This document shows, one piece after another, positions 33,724-47,325 of a stretch of 64,000 nt of DNA. Where the stretch lies: contig NC_062240.1 in assembly GCF_905475465.1 (NCBI RefSeq), forward strand, positions 10,865,001-10,929,000. The letters are read 5' to 3'. Position 1 is the first letter of the stretch, and each line of letters opens with the position of its first letter. A program made the translations under genes and the position numbers. The notes below the pieces were generated by a model, which was given only the letters and a program-made list of their open reading frames with translations, made no database searches and was not told the origin of the DNA. The DNA comes from Pieris napi (taxonomy: Eukaryota; Arthropoda; Insecta; Lepidoptera; Pieridae).

Positions 33724-36700
33724 TTAGGCACGATTCCGACAGTCATTTGAGCGCGATTTTTCACAAGCGGGCGCTTCAAGGGGTGAAGGCGAGGCATTTG
33801 TGGGCACAACCTCAGAACCCGCATTTTGACTAGAGATTGTCTGCATAGCAGATTGTGTCGGTTTGGATAGTTCAATGCGTATCACTTTCAAACTTTGTGG
33901 GGCCCGATCCCCGATCACTTCTTTAACTGAGTGTTTATCTTTGTTTCTTACTTTATTATCTTGACTTAGCAGAACTGCTAATGGTGGTATATAGGCATGT
34001 GGTTCATAGTTGTCGTCGACATAGTCTTCAGGGTTCCACGTAATTGTTGTCGTCGGTTTGGGTGTTTCAGTTGAATGTTTTGAGGTAGTCGCTCGGTGAG
34101 TGACGGGTGACAATGTTGCTTTTGGTTTCTTATTTGATCCTTCAATAGAAGAAATGGTAGCAGTTTCCGAAACGGTAAAAATTTGTCTATTTTTATTAGA
34201 TCGAGTTTTGCGTCGTGCTTGGAGTTTCGGTACATCCAAAAAGAATGGATCAAAAATGGAATCCGTCTCCTTATAGTCGTCATAATTAATCGCTACTATT
34301 GGCTTAACAGCACTAACCACATTTCCGACGGTATAATTTAATCGTTTTCCATTGCTATCGCTCACAGATGCACTAGCAGTGACTATAACTCGTGGTGGGC
34401 TTTTTGGCTTCAGCGGAGGTCGTTTCGTTTCTGTGATTGGTGCTACAGACCGAGCTGATAAAGAAGATTGTTCCTCTGGACTAGAATCTTCACTTCGTTT
34501 TCGGTCATAATAGAAAGGGTTAAATGGCAATGGGTGTTGTGATGGTAATGGTGATGGATATGGTTTAGGTTGCTGTTTTATAGAGATATCATGGCGCTCA
34601 GGCACTTGCGGCGATGGCCCGGGTCTTAATAATTGATTTCGTGGATCCACAGTTGTTGCTCGAAATGGGGCCGGTTGGGGCCGCTGCACAAAAGGAACTG
34701 GGCGTGATGCTGTAGGTCGAGGAACCGTCCTTGATGACTCATATTGAAAGTGATCGAATTGTTGCGAGGGAGCGTGTGTTATGTAAACACCATCTGCTGG
34801 ACGAAAACTTTGTCTTTGGAAAGATATAGCTTCGGAACCAGGGCCCCGATGTCGATAGATAAATTCCTGAGGCGAGAGTAATGAGGGATCTAAAGTAGAT
34901 GAGGGGTTAAAAGTTGGTGCCACCGTTGAATATGAAGGAGGCGATATTGACGATAGTTTGGGAGAAGATGAAATAACGTGTGGTATCGGCGAATGGCTAG
35001 TTGATGCCAAAGTTGTACTAAATGGTGGACGTTTTGTAGTCGTAGATGTAGTCGTAATTGGTTCTCGAGTTGTTGTTGAAAGCAGGTGAGAATAATCATC
35101 TTCGTATTCATCATCTATTCCTTCTTCGTATTCTGAAAAAAAAAACAACTTTAATGAAATAAGTTATGATATATCATTTCTAACTGATGCAGTCATGAAA
35201 TATTATGTTCAGTGTACAAGTTTGAACTAGAGCACTGGAAAACTAATTTAGTTTGTCATGTGAGATTCCCTAGGAAATATAATAAAAGTCTTTGTATGTT
35301 ATATATATGTCTATCATTAAGCCCTAATTGTTCATAGTTAGGGATTTCCATTTCCCTATACACAATTTGGGTTGGGTTACAGAAGTAAAATAAACTAAAA
35401 AAAATTTATAAGTACCTTCTTCTTCCTTTACTGTAGTCGTTTGTGAAGGTCTATGTTTAATATGTTGTGCATGTTCATCTTTGTTCACATCCTGTAGTGG
35501 ATCTTCGGTTGAGTCTATTGTTTCTGTCGTTTGATTTTGCATTTTATCTGAGTAAGTCGATGAATCCTTTGAATACGGATCTGTCTCCGTACTCGTTTTG
35601 GATTGTTTATTCGATTCGGTCACATCGGGTTTCGATTCTGGTGGTATAATAGGTGGTACTGTACTTCCATATAATTCTAAATTTAAACTGTAAAATTTTT
35701 CAGACTTAGTGCAGTCAACTTCATCGACTCTTTCGCATACGCGTGTTTCCTGTAATCATAATTTATAAAGATGAGATAAAAATATTTCATGTAGAAATTT
35801 GGTAAGAGCATCTAAAGCACAGTTTTACTTCAGACTTTTGAGACAGAAGAGCTTCTGATGGCATCTTTCTAAAAAAAAATTGTTTTATGTGGTAAGCCCG
35901 TATGATTTAAGAAACCGGGCTTTGTACAAAATATAAATGACACTACTAAATAAAAAAAACTAAATATGTTATGTTGTTGTTAATTGTTGTAATAAGTTTA
36001 TTTAAAAAACTACACCCATCCTGCTAAACTTAAACCACTGCACTGTCCCGATTTTAAAACTGATTATCTACAAGATCATTGATAAGATTAATAGACTACA
36101 AGCCCATGGAAAAAAATACCTGTGAAATGAACCAACGTGAATAACGCTTAGAAAGCTGTTACTATATCAGAAAATTTTAAACTTCTAATAAATAAATAAA
36201 TTTTAAAAAAAATTTCCATGGGCTTGTAGTCTATAAGAGACAATTTGGTTCTACATAGGTTTTGAAACTAAAAAATAATTATTACCTGATCAAAAACGGT
36301 ACCATTTAGGCAAAGGAACTTGATATCCATAGGTTCATCTTGTTGTCCCACCGTACACACGTGGAACATTTGACAAGATGTTTCTAAGTCTGCGTAATAT
36401 CCACCAATTACTTTGCCAGTACATGTGAAATTCGTTTCAGGGAGATTATCGAAGTCCAAATACTGAAACAGAATACCAATTTACAATACATAAGTTACTT
36501 AAATACCTCTGACGAAAATATAGTCGGGGAAATAGCCAAAAAAATATATAAATAAAAATATTATAAGAAGATAGCATGAATAATCTAGAAAATAATTTTA
36601 ACTTCCGTGCACGCACGCAGTACGTGATCATTATTTTTTTAGATTTTACATGGAATACCTCTTCTTAAAAAATTGCGTCATGGCAAATACATACCCCAGG

Positions 36701-37335
36701 TTGTATGGATCTCGATATCCGGAATTCGTTTTGGAATACAAAAAGCAGCAACCACAGCCAAACTGAAATTATAAACATTATCTATAAGTAAACATTAAAA
36801 TAAATAAATCAGTGGCGGTACAAACTTTTTAGATCTGGGCCTCAGATTTATGTATCTGTTTCATGTTCATTTGTGAATCTAATAGCCAAGTAGGTGATCG
36901 GCCTCCTGTGCCTGACACGCTGTCGACTTTTTGGGTCTAAGGCCGGTACCTTCAAGATGTTTTCTTTAACCGTTCGAGCGAATGTTAAATGCGCACAAAG
37001 AAAGAATGCAGAGTCTCCTCAAAGAGGAGAGTCGCATGCCAACACTGCTTGTGTAAAAGTGTTTGTAAAAACCTACTTACAGAAATAAATCATTTATCAT
37101 TTAAATACCCCGCAATTCAGAAAGATATATAAATGTGAGGTCAAATAACAATATTACCTGTACAAGTAAGCTTCCAAAATAGCATAATTTAATTTAATAT
37201 AATGTTATTTTTAATATTATATTATAGGGAATGTTACTCTTTATTAGCTTATTATTTGTAAAACGTACCTTGTAGGGCAGAGGCGGAACGCACCATAAGC
37301 GCGCCGCCAGCCGATAGCCGACCCTGCCGCCGCAT
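33724..37335 (-). CDS. CPAP1-like chitin-binding protein with Pro/Ser/Thr-rich tail, 5 exons
   Basis: Minus-strand exons 37335-37269, 36762-36695, 36462-36286, 35749-35416 and 35132-33724 join in phase to 684 residues. A hydrophobic stretch (VWLWLLLFVFQ, about 23-33) serves as signal peptide or anchor. One CBM_14 (peritrophin-A) domain spans about 59-117, with six cysteines in FTC, TSC, HVC, FLC, RVC and VDC. The remaining 560 or so residues are low-complexity, rich in Pro, Ser, Thr and Lys, probably disordered and glycosylated. Single-domain proteins of this type (CPAP1) bind chitin in cuticle or tracheal lining. The ATG lies directly after an acceptor-like 'aattacag', so an upstream exon, coding or not, is likely and the true N-terminus may be longer. 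Confidence 0.8.
36094..36231. mobile_element. Tc1/mariner-type MITE in intron 3 of the CPAP1-like gene
   Basis: 138 bases with 19-base inverted ends GACTACAAGCCCATGGAAA and TA on both sides (36092-36093, 36232-36233). Confidence 0.7.
36800..37050 (-). mobile_element. tRNA-derived SINE S1, worn
   Basis: Reverse copy in intron 1 of the CPAP1-like gene. Tail and body are present; the head region is deleted or rearranged. Confidence 0.6.
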
Positions 37336-37889
37336 CTGTAATTCCAATAATAACAATTAATATAAACACAAAAACAAACTTATAACTAATCAAATCGAAA
37401 CATAATTATGTTCCTTTATCCTAAACAAACACTCGGAAAAGAGTGGGGCTGGCCAAAAAGAAGCCAGAAAAGACTGGCATATGCACAGGCGTAATAAATA
37501 CTAAGACATTTGAAATGGAACTTAAGGATATGGTAATAAAAAAGGCTTTATTATTATTCTACAAAGGTCGTCTTCCACTTTGCCAGTCCGACTCAGAGTC
37601 TCGGGGTGAAATAAGCCTAAAATTACTAAAAATCAATTGAGTCGTAGATTTGAAACGCCTGTTAAAATATAAGCAGCAATTATCGGTATTACCATAAACG
37701 ATGTAAAAAACGCAATACATATTATACTTTAGTTATAAATTGTAAACTAAATTTTGTCTCATAAAATATTTCTAGTAACGTTATTCCCAGAAGAATTCGT
37801 TACATTAAAATGATGATTTCAATGTTGCAGAATGATAACTTAATTCTGCAAATTCAAATTTAAAATCTATTTAGGAAACACATGTACAA
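37336..37889. other. Upstream region of the CPAP1-like gene
   Basis: No exon called. It should hold the first exon or promoter of the CPAP1-like gene. An open plus-strand frame at 37443-37640 has no recognisable product. Confidence 0.3.
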
Positions 37890-38035
37890 TTATGAACGGC
37901 AATAAAGAAATACAAAATAGCTTCTAATTTTACATTTACTCAATTTTACAGATATCAAGGGCATAGAGCGGATGGTAAAAACTGGCAATAAACTCTCCTC
38001 TCCGCCACTCTTTTGAATCGCCAAGTTTTTTGTTT
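37890..38035 (-). mobile_element. LINE 3' untranslated region, family L-B
   Basis: Matches the untranslated tail at 16020-16185 and 48075-48210 ('aactggcaataaactctcc'). Confidence 0.5.
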
Positions 38036-39019
38036 TATAAAATGTTTGTAAGTAGCTACTACTATAACACTATGTTGTGCACATCAGGAAAACATTTTTA
38101 GGATATTTGCTAATAAATATGACATAACCCAACCACGGAAAACGTTACTAAGTTTATATTAGTGTTTTCATTCGTATACATCGATACATTACAACTTTGT
38201 ACATTGTTTAACATAAGAGAACAATAGTTTGAAATATTCTCAGGCGCATCATCAATTCAACAATAGTATTTCGACATTTATCTACACAAATAATTATATT
38301 CGAGGGTACACCACATTTCGCAAGAGCGATTAAATATTACAATGAAAAATGATCCACTTTTTACGAAGTTAATAGCTTAGGAAGTGGGTTGTAATTGCCT
38401 CAAGATATTTTATACATGAACTAATAAATCAGCTATTATGTATTTTGAAATATATTGATCTGTATTAGCAATGAAGAGAAAGATGTAAAGATATATTGAT
38501 TTTTGAGTGAAATTCATACCTCATCATTCATTACCTACATATTTCTGAGAAGTTTGGTCAAAAGTTAGTTGTTTACCCACATTATTAAACGCTTGACAAC
38601 CATATAGATATTGTTCTCACCTTCAGGCAGTGTATAAAAATATGATGGGGAATTTTTTGCTTTAATTGAATTAAATATAGTAAAACTGTTATCCCTACAC
38701 CGTTACAGTATTTTTTAAACGTTTATAATATTATTTAATTTTTATATCGATCATATTGGGGATAAAAATAGGTGTGTACTTTTTTTTAATGTTCATTATG
38801 AGGAAATAAGATAAGTATAAAAAACTGTTAAAAACCATATTCTCTTAGATTTACGTGACTACGACACATTCAAATCAAATTGTTTACCAGATAAAAACGA
38901 ATTTTTACGTTGTTTTCCTAATTTTATCGAGTGCTTTACAAAAATCGTCGTTAAAAAATAGAAAAAAAAATCGATAGCAAAAACCATGCTATTAAGAACA
39001 TCCGATATGCCTCATTATG
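38036..39019. other. Non-coding stretch
   Basis: AT-rich, no feature recognised. Confidence 0.4.
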
Positions 39020-39260
39020 AAATCATTAAAATCCTGAGGCCAAAAAGGGAGGGAAGACATTTCATGGAGAGTCGAAAAAATACCGAAATAAAGCGTTGGT
39101 AGCCCAGCTCAACATTATAGGCATACAAGGTCTATCGATTACGCTGGCACCATGAATGCGTCTTGTGGTCGGAGACCAGTAGGTTAGCCAAGGTACCGCC
39201 GGATCGACAGAGTGGAGAGGCCTTGCTGCAGCTGAAAGCCAGCAATTGGGGTGAGGTGAA
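39020..39260 (+). mobile_element. Probable LINE polyprotein fragment
   Basis: Less AT-rich than its surroundings. Plus-strand pieces resemble the variable C-terminal part of a reverse-transcriptase polyprotein (RWxxH... and RQSGEALLQLKA-like). Frames are broken, so the assignment is weak. Confidence 0.3.
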
Positions 39261-40061
39261 ACAATACAATACAACTCCCGTTCTTGAATTTTCTAGTTTC
39301 GAAGGCTAATTCACTTTTTGGGTCGCTGAGCCAGCCTCACTCTGATTGTAAGAAAATTAAAGTTAGAAAAAAAATTGTTTTGTAAATTGTAATAATAAAG
39401 AATAAAAAGCTCTTCATTCATGATTATGCTTTCAATGTACTAACAATTTTAACTCGAAATATTTGTGGTTAAACGCAATGAAAAATCTGTTACGATATTA
39501 AAGTTTATAATAAACTGCGAGGCGTGGTCGGACTGGTACCGGCAAGAAACTGGAGCACTTTGACAATCGCTTATTAGGGTAAGAGTAAACCGTTACGCTA
39601 CACTTGTTTCCTAATAATATTGAACACTATATTTATTGGGTTACGAAATACAAGTTAATAAATTCAGTACACTAACAACTTGTATAGGCGCTGTGCTGTG
39701 TACTGTCTTAGGGTGAGATATACAATACTAAAGGCGAACTATGAGTATGTCAAAATCCAATAAATTTTTGGCTACTGGAATCAGACTAAAGTCTAAGGCT
39801 TGTTACTGAATTTTGAGATGGCTAGTCTAATCGTGCCAGTGGCTGTATGACGGAAGGTTCATAATTCTCAAGTTCGATGACGAGGTTGAGAAAATCTATG
39901 AGATTTATGGAATAGCAAGGGTATTTGTGTCTCTATTCAAATTAAGGTGGACTAAAAACTTGAATCAAATGCTCTATATATTTTTACTGAAACTTACAAA
40001 AAGTTAGTATTCAAAGTTTACACTTTTAAACTCTTGAACTCATATTTCTCTATATTTTTTT

Positions 40062-40206
40062 TCCTAATAGGCAATCACCAGTCTGTGCCTGACACACGCC
40101 GTCAACTTTACGCACCTTACAAACGAGTGTTAATTTTTGCGTGAGAAAGCAAAGTCCATCGGCCGTCAAATGCACGCTCAAAATATTAGGTCAACACTGC
40201 TCATGT
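40062..40206 (-). mobile_element. tRNA-derived SINE S1, decayed
   Basis: Recognisable by 'tgcctgacacacgccgtc' and the end 'aggtcaacactgctc'. Much deleted. 39261-40061 and 40207-41301 around it hold nothing else I can name. Confidence 0.5.
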
Positions 40207-41301
40207 GCCCTTAATATTGTATTTACTAATTAAAACTACTTAAATTATTAAGGTATCAAGTTTTTGGACACCCTTAACATATGTATATTATATGAGAACT
40301 TAGATATATAGACAATATTTCAATGTAAAAGCACGAAAATACGTTGTGAGACATTTCCAATAGTTATGACAAGCCTTTAAGCAAATCAGAAGCTACAGTA
40401 CAATTGTATTGAAGAGCCGACCGATGCCTTGTAACGGAACGTCCGTTATGTCAGCAGACGAATAGCGGTCAGTGTGTTACAGCGTTTAAGTCACAGAGTA
40501 AAAAGTATTGAGGTCGCGTGTAACCGAAATGCCATGCAAAAATAGCTGTTATGGTATATTAGGGCTATTGTTATATTGATAAAAGTTCTATACATAATTT
40601 ATTCATATTTTTTTTTATTTTATTATAGAATTAACTAGTTTCGCACCCCTAACACTAACCTAACCTTAAAGTTCCTTACATATCCTTAATTTCAGTACTA
40701 AATAATAACGAAAATACTTCGCTTTTAAATTAAATTTTACTCCAGTATTTGCTTATATATCTAGTTTCCGAATTTTTAGTTTCACCTCTACAATAATGTT
40801 ATTGTAAAATATCTATAATAATCTATTATACCAATTGAAATATTTAAAAACGATTAAACGACTATAATCTACAACATCAAATTAATACCGATTAAAAATC
40901 GATCGTTACTTCCGTTTCCAAATAAGTCCAACAAAGCCTTAACAGATGTTATGATATGAGACCAACGATCACATAACATCTTAAGTTTAGATTACATAAC
41001 ACGGACCAAAAAAATCGTTCACCTAGATTTTATTATTATGGAGCTTTTTATAGACTTATCAAATATTTATATGTATTAATTCTAACAATAAAACCAATTA
41101 AATTGTTTTTAATTCGATTCTGATTACGTTTGTTTAATGTTAAATTTCATTTTTTTTCCTTTTTGTCTATTAATGTACTTACTTACTTATGTTATCTGTT
41201 TCATATATATTGTTTATCTATGTAATCTGTTTTGGCTTTGTATGTTGTCTAAGCGCTTTGTTTTATATTATATGTATGTTAGGTGTAAGATTACTAATAA
41301 A

Positions 41302-41721
41302 TCTATATATATATAAAAATGAAACCGGTTTTCCGTTGTCACGACATAACATGAAAACGGCTTGACCGATTTGTCTGATTCTTTTTTTATAATATTCCTT
41401 GAAGTACGAGGATGGTTCTTACGGAGAGAAAAATTAAAAAAAATTGAGTGAAAAAGTCTAAAAACAACACTTTTCTATATTCCCATACAAAATATTCGTA
41501 ATAATATTCAAAGGCAATTTGAACTTTAATACCATATCATAAAGTTTAAGTGTTAGTGGAGGGGTTCCGGGAAGGTAAATTTTAATTTTTTGACATAATG
41601 TATTTATTGTATTATCAACTTTCTTTTTTTTGCTAGACCGGTGTCCCGAATAGCAGAATAAGTATTAAAAAAAATAAAGAATCGACTGTTAGGCGGTACG
41701 ATGTTCGCCAGGCCAGCTAGT
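41302..41721 (+). mobile_element. Helitron-like element, family C
   Basis: Ends GTTCGCCAGGCCAGCTAGT. The 5' part contains 'aaaacggcttgaccgatttg'. Start approximate. Confidence 0.5.
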
Positions 41722-42967
41722 AAATAAATAAAAAGGATTCTGAAAACTGTTTAATCCTGATTTCAATTTCCGGAAAAACATTGACACAGTGCAAACATTT
41801 TTTAAAGATATAATGAAAATCATTTTTATAGACTTATTTTATTCTTTTCTATTTGAAATACTTATTAGAAATATGTATAAATAATTTAAGATCGTAATGA
41901 TAAGAACAACATTAACCTTGCCTTTTAAAATATTTCGTAAGCGAATTCGTAACAAATTCTGAAGTATCACGTAACATGAAAAACAATGGGTCGCCCACGT
42001 TTAGGACAATTACGCTTATTGTGACCTATGGAGGTAAGATATCAGTGCTTTATTAGGTTAAGGGCGATGTTCATATACAATTTAACTACTGGTTATAGCG
42101 TATATAAACGTAGCGTGTAAAATCGTATTTAGAATAGGGTTTTTTGTTTGAATTCAGAATACATATACTGAAAGATTAAAAAATATTTTGTTTTATTTTA
42201 GAAAAGTTTTCTTGGATTAATAATAAAAATGCATTAATTGAATGTCCGTTATTATGATATTTTCTCCTAATTCGTAAAATCTATATAAAATTTAGGCATA
42301 TTGTATTAAAATAATAAAAATACATTTCTATTTATGTCGTGAATCAAATCAAATTATTAAGATTAATTTAATATCATAGTTTAAAAAAAAATAAAATGTT
42401 TCTAAAATACATTTTTATTGCAATCCAAAAACATTAAAACAAAAAAATATTTTCATATGCATTTGTCGCGCTTCTAACAGCGCCTTGTGGTTGTGTGGTT
42501 TTTGTATTTTTTGTATATTCTGAGAAATAAATAAATGATAAGAAAAGTGGCAGCTTTCTTTGTGTTCTAAAATCAAGGATATAACGAGCAGAGTAGGTAT
42601 AGTTATTTTGTATTTAATTCACACTTAGTTCTACAAAAGTAATTTAATTTTTTTAACAGACCGTTTAAATTTAATGTCTGTGAACTTGGGTTTAAATGTT
42701 CTCAAATACTGATTCACGTTCCGATTGTGCTTATCACTTGTCGCAGTCGCCTACGCCCGAGCATTGTTAGTTCTTATGGCCGCAGGAATTTTAGTAAATC
42801 ATCTTGTTACGACATAAACTTTATAAGGAAAACGGAAAGTTGGGCGAGTCTATTTTTAATATTACTTAATTATAATATGACTTAAGGCTTTCTTGGTCAA
42901 CCTTAATATATTTAACGATCTTTCAACAAGAAAAATCATTCTATATAATTTATAAAACAATAAAAAT
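41722..42967. other. Non-coding stretch
   Basis: AT-rich, no feature recognised. Confidence 0.4.
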
Positions 42968-43188
42968 AAATAAATCAGTCGCGCTACAACCTTTTTAAAG
43001 TTTGGGCCTCAGATCTTGTGCCTGACACACGCCGTCGACTTTTTGGGTTTAAGGCAAGCCGGTTTTCTCACGATTTTTCTTCACCGTTCGAGCAAATGTT
43101 AAATGCACTGGTGCACAGCCGGGGATCGAACCTACGACCTAAGGGATGAGAGTCGCACGCTGAAACCACTAGGCCAACACTGCTTTAT
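42968..43188 (-). mobile_element. tRNA-derived SINE S1
   Basis: Reverse copy with an intact B box ('cggggatcgaacctacgac' on this strand) and a deletion in the body. Confidence 0.7.
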
Positions 43189-44224
43189 TATGTATTAATA
43201 CTAATAAAATATAATCGAACTAGTGACTATATAGAAAGCCTTCTATGAGATTAAGAAAACAACACCACGCTTTTTTCCCATTACATTTATTGCGAACCAA
43301 TTCACATACAAACGCTAATAAATTAGAAATTCTATATGAAAGTATTGTTAATGTTAGTGTCAATACTTGCGTATGATTCGAAGGAACGAGAACATTGCGT
43401 AGAATTGCGAATGCATACAATACGTATTATTGCATTGGGATGAATGTTATTCACAAGTCACATGTTTACATCGTGACACCTGCAACAGGATCTAGCGCAT
43501 TTAGTTCTAAATACATGACAAAGGTGAAAGTGTTTTTCATTTCTCATGCAAGATTTGTGTTTATTTATTATAATACTTGAATAATTGAAGGAATAAGTTA
43601 AAGTAGGTGAAGGAAGGAAAATAATTAAGTAGTCCTAGTTACCAACGCTATTTATTTAAGTTATACATAATTTATTTAGTACCTCCGACGACATTATAGT
43701 TGGGGAATTTGCTAGAAAATATATTTAAAAAATAAATCCTTGAAGGCCAACTCGCTTGTACATAGACCCTAGCGCTACTGAAATGGAAACCTAGATAGAG
43801 AAAAAGACCGTGTCTTCGTGTGTGCTTTCGTTGGGCCTAAGGGTCAAGAGTTAGCGCGAAGTATAAATCCTATCAAAATCCTATACCTACGTTTCAGTTG
43901 ATTATGGTTCAACCCATATAAAGTTAGTATTAGCTGATAAATAAAATAATAATAATAAACAATCACCATGGAAACCTTAGCTTTGTTCGACTCGCACAGT
44001 CCAGAGTCAACAAGCTCCAATCTCCGCTTACTCTAGCAGATTATTAGTTTTCTCGAGTCCTCACCGTGAGAAGGTATGAGGGTATAGTGTCATTTAAAGT
44101 GTACTTAGGAAAAAATATGATTATTAGTTAATATTGAATTATTAGAAAATTTTAAATATATTATGATAATTTTATAAAAATCACTGAAATGTATAAGTTT
44201 TATAATACATATTATTAGTTAATT
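43189..44224. other. Non-coding stretch
   Basis: No supported feature. Minor open frames at 43220-43580 have no recognisable product. Confidence 0.35.
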
Positions 44225-44430
44225 TTGGCCATCTCTCTCTTTAATCGGCAGCTTATGTCTGAGCGCCGTAGTCAGCAAGGAAGCATCTAGAGTGGACTAT
44301 CTGTTTCCACCGGTTTCTGTCCAGCGACTCTCTTATGACAATAAACAGTTTTTACGATCAGTTTCTCCAAGTTCTCATCGCCTGTGCGCATTGTATGGCC
44401 ATAATAAGATTCAATTCGCTGTAGGAATTT
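44225..44430 (-). mobile_element. LINE fragment, family L-C
   Basis: Second copy of 20580-20900 (phrases 'agcttatgtctgagcgccgt' and 'tttctgtccagcga'). More decayed. Confidence 0.5.
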
Positions 44431-45236
44431 TGGCCATACCTAAGCTGTAAATATATAAATAAATGACTAGGACTCAACTTTTCTAGGTTAAAGTTGAACA
44501 AGTGGGTAGACGCAACGTTAAGCTATGATTTAAGCAGGAAGTTAATTGTTAGCAACGTGGGCGAGGAGTGCGTAATATTAATTGTTAAGTACTGTCCTGT
44601 CTCCGCCTCCAAGAATTCCTTATTTCCTTTCATTGGCGTTCATTGAATTTTTTTGTCGTCTACTACGGATGTCGCATCCTTGAAATATAATCGAGAAATG
44701 GTATTTGGTTGTCAGAAAATATGTTTATCAGTGAAGTTCTGCTCTTTTTATATAGCGCGGATTATGTACGTCGTCTAAAGCAAGTAGGTTAACCTTCTGA
44801 ACTTGGAAAACGTTAGTAGTCAAACCAAAAATGCCAGGTTAACTAAGGTACTTGACAAAATCAATTTACTCTTTATTTTGTAAAATAGAGATCTCGCTAT
44901 AATAGATACTATAATTATTATAAGTGTTATAGACGTTTATATATTAAAACTTCTTATCTACGCAAGCAAAAACACTTGGTGAAATTGAAGTTTTAAATTT
45001 ATCGTATAGTTGTATACGGTCTATGTCATTGTCGAATTGCGATAATTACGTATTTTAACTCAGTAAGCGTAAATTAATTACAAAATTATTTAATTATGCA
45101 CATTTTTATATCAAAGATATTTTATGTTATTTATTGTTTTATATACTCTTACGACTTACGATGACACGACACGATATCATTTTTGACAGTTGACACTTGA
45201 TTCATGTTTGTACTTCTACAGCTAACTTAAATTTTG

Positions 45237-45488
45237 GGGGCCTCATAGCCTAGCGGTCTTATTAAGTGGCAGCTAGGTGAGGGGTACCGGGTTCGATTAC
45301 CGGTTCGAGGGCAAGTTTTAATTTAAATTAAATTTGTTCTCGGCCTTTGGGAGGGTTGTGCGGTACCGGGCGAGTGCTGAAACCGTACATGGAGGACACG
45401 GTCGAATTTCTAAAGACAAGCACGAATTATAAAAAATCCTATACTTGACGCTGGCTAATGCACAAATCGTGCCAGAGCCATAAAAAAA
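45237..45488 (+). mobile_element. tRNA-derived SINE, family S2, complete
   Basis: The head has A box 'tagcctagcggtc' and B box 'gggttcgattacc'. The body differs from S1 ('ggtaccgggcgagtgc', 'gtgccagagccat') and has an A-run tail. Perfect 13-base target duplication AACTTAAATTTTG at 45224-45236 and 45489-45501, so a rather recent insertion. Confidence 0.8.
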
Positions 45489-45501
45489 AACTTAAATTTT
45501 G

Positions 45502-46572
45502 ATGTCTACTTCGTCAAAATCTTCTCTTAAATTGTCAAGAGATATGAGGTATAATCCTATCATACCTACTCACGTACATTTTTTTTATAACAAAATATTT
45601 ATGTTAGCAAGAGCGATAAATGTAGTTTATAGTTAGAGAGATGTCAATAAATTAGAGGTAAGTCTACATATCGTTTATTTTTCATTGCTTCATATTTTAC
45701 GAAATATACGGTCCACTGGCATTTAGTATTTGTGATTGCTTCATAATACTATTATATAATGTAGGCAGAAGATCATTTTATCGTGATGTACTGCATGACC
45801 TTTGTTAGACATACTAACAAGGCTTTTAGTGTTGAGCATGTATGGAATTATAGTATTTAACTATAATATATGCTATTAATTTTGTTTTTTATTGATTACC
45901 ATAGTGATATCTTGTCACTTGTCGGCTAATCTATTTGTATAGTTATCTCACACATAATCGAGGTGTATAGTAGTTTAGTATGTTAGTGAATGCCAGTAAG
46001 TAGTTTCAGTGCCCGTACTCTGTAACTTCCAATAGGGGCAGCGACACCGATCCGAACCGAGTTTTGTCAATATGTCTGAACTTATAGAATACCTTGCAAT
46101 TACAACACAGCGACAAAATATTGCCCGCATAACGAAGTCAGCAATCAGCATACATTTTCAAAACTTTATGATTTTAAAATTTGAAAAATTAATAATTTTT
46201 TGGTAGACTTGCTAAAAGAAACAAAGAAGGAAAAACCATATACATAATCGACTGAAGTTTTAAATATTAATATTTATCTACGTTAGTATGATTAAGAGGA
46301 AAGGTTAAGCAAAAATCTGTAAAATATCTCATATTGAGCTTTACCCAGTAAGTCTGGTAGGACGCGCTCACGACCTACAACTTCTTTTGAATAAATTCTA
46401 GCCTATTTATTAACGAATATAGAGGTTATATTATAACATGGGATAGTTATTCCTGTTTAAACGTGGCTGAAACATTTCTATCAACGCTCAGTTGTGCCTA
46501 AATCACGAGGCATTGGGTTGACGTGGCCTGAAGGGGCATCTAAAGAACAGGACAAATAATTATAATAACCGA
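45502..46572. other. Non-coding stretch
   Basis: Only a single arm related to the 15808-15955 repeat near 46019-46060 ('gtaacttccaatagggg'). Confidence 0.35.
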
Positions 46573-46745
46573 ATTAGAGAAGCGGCCTAGCGATTTGAGC
46601 ATGTGACCCTGAGGGCGTACATGCAGATCACGGTGTACCAATGAACTTTATTTTCTATATGCACAACACTTCCAACGGTGAAAGAAAACATCGTGAGGAT
46701 TTTTTGCATTAGACGGCGTGTGGCATAGAAGGGTATGGCCAAGAC
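46573..46745 (+). mobile_element. tRNA-derived SINE S1, decayed
   Basis: Forward copy. Traces of the head ('gcggcctagcgattt') and body ('ggtgaaagaaaacatcgtga') remain. Confidence 0.5.
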
Positions 46746-47090
46746 CAGATATGACCGAATTGATACTGGTTACCGTTTACCCATTTGTATTTAAATAACT
46801 TGACAATTTAGTAACTGTCAGGATGTTTATAACATCAGTGAAGGGCGGGTATGCAACTTTTTGCATAAAACTTTCAAGGAAACATTCCCTTATAAATGAT
46901 TGTTAACATAGATTTTACATGTTATGTAGTCGCAGGAAATAGCCAAGACAAGGTATTTATGGATAATTACTGTGTAGTATTAATTGATTTTCTTGATTTG
47001 GATTACTTACTGAGTAGATGTTTTTTGTTGTATGCATATGGAGATTTGTTTGCGCTGTAAATTGTTTATAAAATTAAACATTTATAACAA

Positions 47091-47325
47091 ACTAGCAAAC
47101 TCGGCGAACTCCGTTTCGCCACCAGATGGCTTCGTTTTATATAACATTTCGTTTGGTGATCCCGTTTTTCTGTTGAAATTTTTCCTGAATTTTCTTTGCT
47201 ATAAACCTCACGGAGCCCGACGTGCCGTTCTTTGCTATAACCTTTCCAACGAATGCAAAACCGTGGAAATCGGTTCATGCGTTCTTGAGTTATAGCGTCA
47301 GGAAGGAAAACCCGACTTATTTTTA
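47091..47325 (-). mobile_element. Helitron-like element, family D, reverse
   Basis: Begins ACTAGCAAACTCGGCG (the reverse of a CTAGT end). A hairpin lies near the end ('ggcgaa...ttcgcc'), and the far end carries 'atcggttcatgcgttcttga'. Confidence 0.55.
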
